Positions 5,001-6,092 of a stretch of DNA of 6,092 nt are shown here, in pieces. Under the pieces are notes generated by a model that did not search any database, had not been told where the DNA came from, and was given only the letters and a program-made list of their open reading frames with translations. Origin of the DNA: Desulfarculus sp. GTDB taxonomy: Bacteria; Desulfobacterota; Desulfarculia; Desulfarculales; Desulfarculaceae. Position 1 is the stretch's first letter; the number at the start of each line of letters is the position of its first letter. A program made the translations under genes and the position numbers. The stretch lies in contig JAIUYB010000156.1 in the NCBI GenBank assembly GCA_020216625.1, forward strand, positions 1-6,092, read 5' to 3'.

Positions 5001-5333
5001 ATGTGGCGGATGATCCTGGCCCTGATCCTGACCGCCGGCCTGGCGGTCCCGGCGGCGGCCCTGACCGCCGAGGAGGTGCTCAAGCTCAAACAGGCCGGAG
5101 TGAGCGACGCCACCATCCAGCGCATGCTGGAGCAGGAGCGGGCCGGCGGCGGCGCCAGCGGCGGGCCGGTGCGCGAGACCGACGATGCCGTGACCTATGG
5201 CGCGGGGCAGAACGTGCCCGAGAAGGCCCGCCAGCACCAGCAGCGCGAACGCTGGAAGGAAGAAAAGAGCATGGAGATGCTCAAGGGCGTGATCCTGGAC
5301 CAGCGCCAGACCGGCCCGACCAACACCCGCTAG
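5001..5333 (+). CDS. Small exported protein of unknown function
   Basis: A 110-residue protein I do not recognise as a named family. Residues 1-20 (MWRMILALILTAGLAVPAAA) form a clear signal peptide with a likely cleavage after VPAAA; there is no lipobox cysteine, so a soluble periplasmic or secreted product is likely. The mature start LTAEEVLKLKQAGVSDATIQ (21-40) is a short helix-turn-helix-like motif. It recurs in many bacterial exported proteins as L-T-x-x-[DE]-V-x-x-[LM]-x-x-A-G-[VL]-S. A Gly-rich linker (about 49-56) follows, then a charged helical tail rich in Glu, Lys, Arg and Gln (73-102). It is divergent from the lipid operon and convergent with the next gene. No cysteines are present. 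No convincing promoter was found directly in front, though a perfect TATAAT lies at 4864-4869. Confidence 0.75.
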   Translation: MWRMILALILTAGLAVPAAALTAEEVLKLKQAGVSDATIQRMLEQERAGGGASGGPVRETDDAVTYGAGQNVPEKARQHQQRERWKEEKSMEMLKGVILDQRQTGPTNTR

Positions 5334-5337
5334 CCCG

Positions 5338-5368
5338 AAAAAACCGGCCCCGGCCAGGGGGCCGGGGC
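5338..5368 (-). terminator. Intrinsic terminator for the minus-strand gene at 5395-5919
   Basis: CCGGCCCC (5344-5351) pairs with GGGGCCGG (5358-5365) around six bases; an alternative 9-base register pairs 5347-5355 with 5360-5368. On the minus strand the stem is followed at once by six T (complement of 5343-5338). On the plus strand there is no T run, so it serves the minus-strand gene, while it may also slow transcription of the convergent exported-protein gene that ends at 5333. Confidence 0.75.
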
Positions 5369-5394
5369 GGGAGAGCCGAAGGCCGCGCGGGGGC

Positions 5395-5919
5395 TCAGAC
5401 CTCGGCCTCCTCGCCGGTTTCCGGGGCGGTGGGGTTGTAGTCGCCCCGGTTGAACTTGATGCTCTCCACCATGGCCTGGGTGGCGATCTCGCCCAGCAGG
5501 CCGTGGAGCTTGGAATCCGGGGCCAGGCGCTCCATGGCCTGCATCAGCTCGCCCAGCTCGCCCTCCAAGGCCTTGACCACCCCGAAGATATCCTTGAGGC
5601 TCTTCTTGCCGTCGGCCAGGTCTTTCTGGTACGCCTCCAGGAGGTCCAGGGTGCGCTCGGCCCGCAACAGGCCCTCGGTCTCCTCCGGCCCCAGGGTGGT
5701 GCCATGGGCGACCGACGCCAGGGAGCCCACCGCCGCGGCGGCGGAAGCCTGGCCGGGGGCGAGCGGGGCCAGACCGGCTGGCGGTCCGTCCGGTGATCCG
5801 ACCTGGTTGGCCTGGTCCAGGCATTGCTGGAACGACGGAGCGCCCTCGGGCCGGACCCCGGGCTTGGCCGGCGTCTCGGGCTGGGTGCGCCCCGGCTGCA
5901 ACTGGTCGATGCGGTTCAT
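5395..5919 (-). CDS. Conserved-looking protein of unknown function with C-terminal KFNRGDY motif, possibly flagellum-associated
   Basis: A 174-residue soluble protein with no signal peptide or membrane segment. Residues 1-79 are rich in Pro, Ala, Gly and Gln and probably disordered. Residues 80-152 form predicted amphipathic helices (for example LLRAERTLDLLEAYQKDLAD and ALEGELGELMQAMERLAP). The helical part ends with KFNRGDYNP (155-163), followed by an acidic tail. I recall similar helical proteins ending in a KFNRGDY-like motif in sulfate-reducing bacteria, but cannot name the family. The start ATG 5919 has AGAGG eight bases upstream. The gene has a sigma-28-like promoter upstream and its own terminator, so it is probably a single-gene unit. 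The sigma-28 element is the main reason to suspect a motility link. The coding call is good; the function is unknown. Confidence 0.75.
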   Translation of the reverse strand: MNRIDQLQPGRTQPETPAKPGVRPEGAPSFQQCLDQANQVGSPDGPPAGLAPLAPGQASAAAAVGSLASVAHGTTLGPEETEGLLRAERTLDLLEAYQKDLADGKKSLKDIFGVVKALEGELGELMQAMERLAPDSKLHGLLGEIATQAMVESIKFNRGDYNPTAPETGEEAEV

Positions 5920-5994
5920 GGGACTGGCCTCTCCTGGTCTGGCGATACCCTACCACATGTCCCGGCCTGGATAAAGCCCACGGCCTTGCACACC

Positions 5995-6022
5995 TTATCG
6001 GCCGCCTCCGCGCGACACTTCA
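5995..6022 (-). promoter_or_regulatory. Sigma-28 (FliA)-like promoter
   Basis: On the minus strand GCCGATAA (6002-5995) is a perfect match to the FliA -10 element. TGAAGTGT (6022-6015) matches 6 of 8 of the TAAAGTTT -35 element. The spacer is 12 bases, one more than the usual 11. Start near 5988 would give a leader of about 69 bases to ATG 5919. Confidence 0.5.
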
Positions 6023-6092
6023 CCAAAATCGTCGCCGAACGCCCAGGAAACCAGGGCCCTGCTCACACCCCGGTCACGAAATGCTCTATCAC

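Noticed and set aside
5446..5454. RGD tripeptide in the KFNRGDY motif as an adhesion signal
   Set aside because: RGD integrin binding has no meaning for a protein without a signal peptide; more likely part of a conserved family motif.
5975..5990. Possible plus-strand sigma-54 promoter (CCACGGCCTTGCA)
   Set aside because: The essential GG of the -24 element is missing and no plus-strand gene follows in the window.

Overview
The window is GC-rich bacterial chromosome. Gene content (an Fe-S oxidoreductase with an N-terminal 2Fe-2S domain, a PerR/catalase pair, a KFNRGDY-ending protein behind a sigma-28-like promoter) and the G/C-biased codon use suggest a Desulfobacterota-type (sulfate-reducer-like) anaerobe. 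That placement is an inference from style and resemblance, not a search result. I see no transposase, phage gene, CRISPR array or other clear accessory island. Most of the window is ordinary core genome.

Layout, left to right. (1) 1-165, minus strand: the N-terminal 55 codons of a protein with a NuoG/formate dehydrogenase-type 2Fe-2S ferredoxin domain, running off the left edge, with a plausible promoter at 241-269. (2) 166-532: divergent intergenic region with promoters pointing both ways. (3) 533-970 and 1097-2608, plus strand: a PerR-type peroxide-sensing repressor followed by a monofunctional heme catalase. A Fur/PerR-box-like sequence overlaps the catalase promoter, and an 8-base piece of it recurs inverted upstream of perR. 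(4) 2609-2760: a homopurine tract, a near-perfect 42-base hairpin and a second GC hairpin. (5) 2770-3399, plus: a Nudix hydrolase of the CoA-diphosphatase type with one acidic residue of the Nudix box replaced by alanine. (6) 3455-3531, plus: tRNA-Pro(CGG), followed by a bidirectional terminator. (7) 3590-4896, minus: a two-gene operon with a 1-base stop/start overlap, made of a CDP-alcohol phosphatidyltransferase and an HAD-IB phosphatase. This is a likely two-step phospholipid headgroup module driven by a strong sigma-70-type promoter. (8) 5001-5333, plus: a small secreted protein of unknown function. (9) 5395-5919, minus: a protein of unknown function with a disordered N-terminus and helical C-terminus, preceded by a sigma-28-like promoter and followed by an intrinsic terminator.

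Functional links: perR and catalase form a peroxide-response unit. The transferase and phosphatase probably act in sequence, making a phosphatidyl-alcohol phosphate and then removing its phosphate. The other genes appear independent. The most interesting points are the shared operator motif, the altered Nudix box, the uncertain substrate of the lipid module, the sigma-28-like promoter, and the palindrome behind the catalase gene whose U-rich side faces the wrong way.
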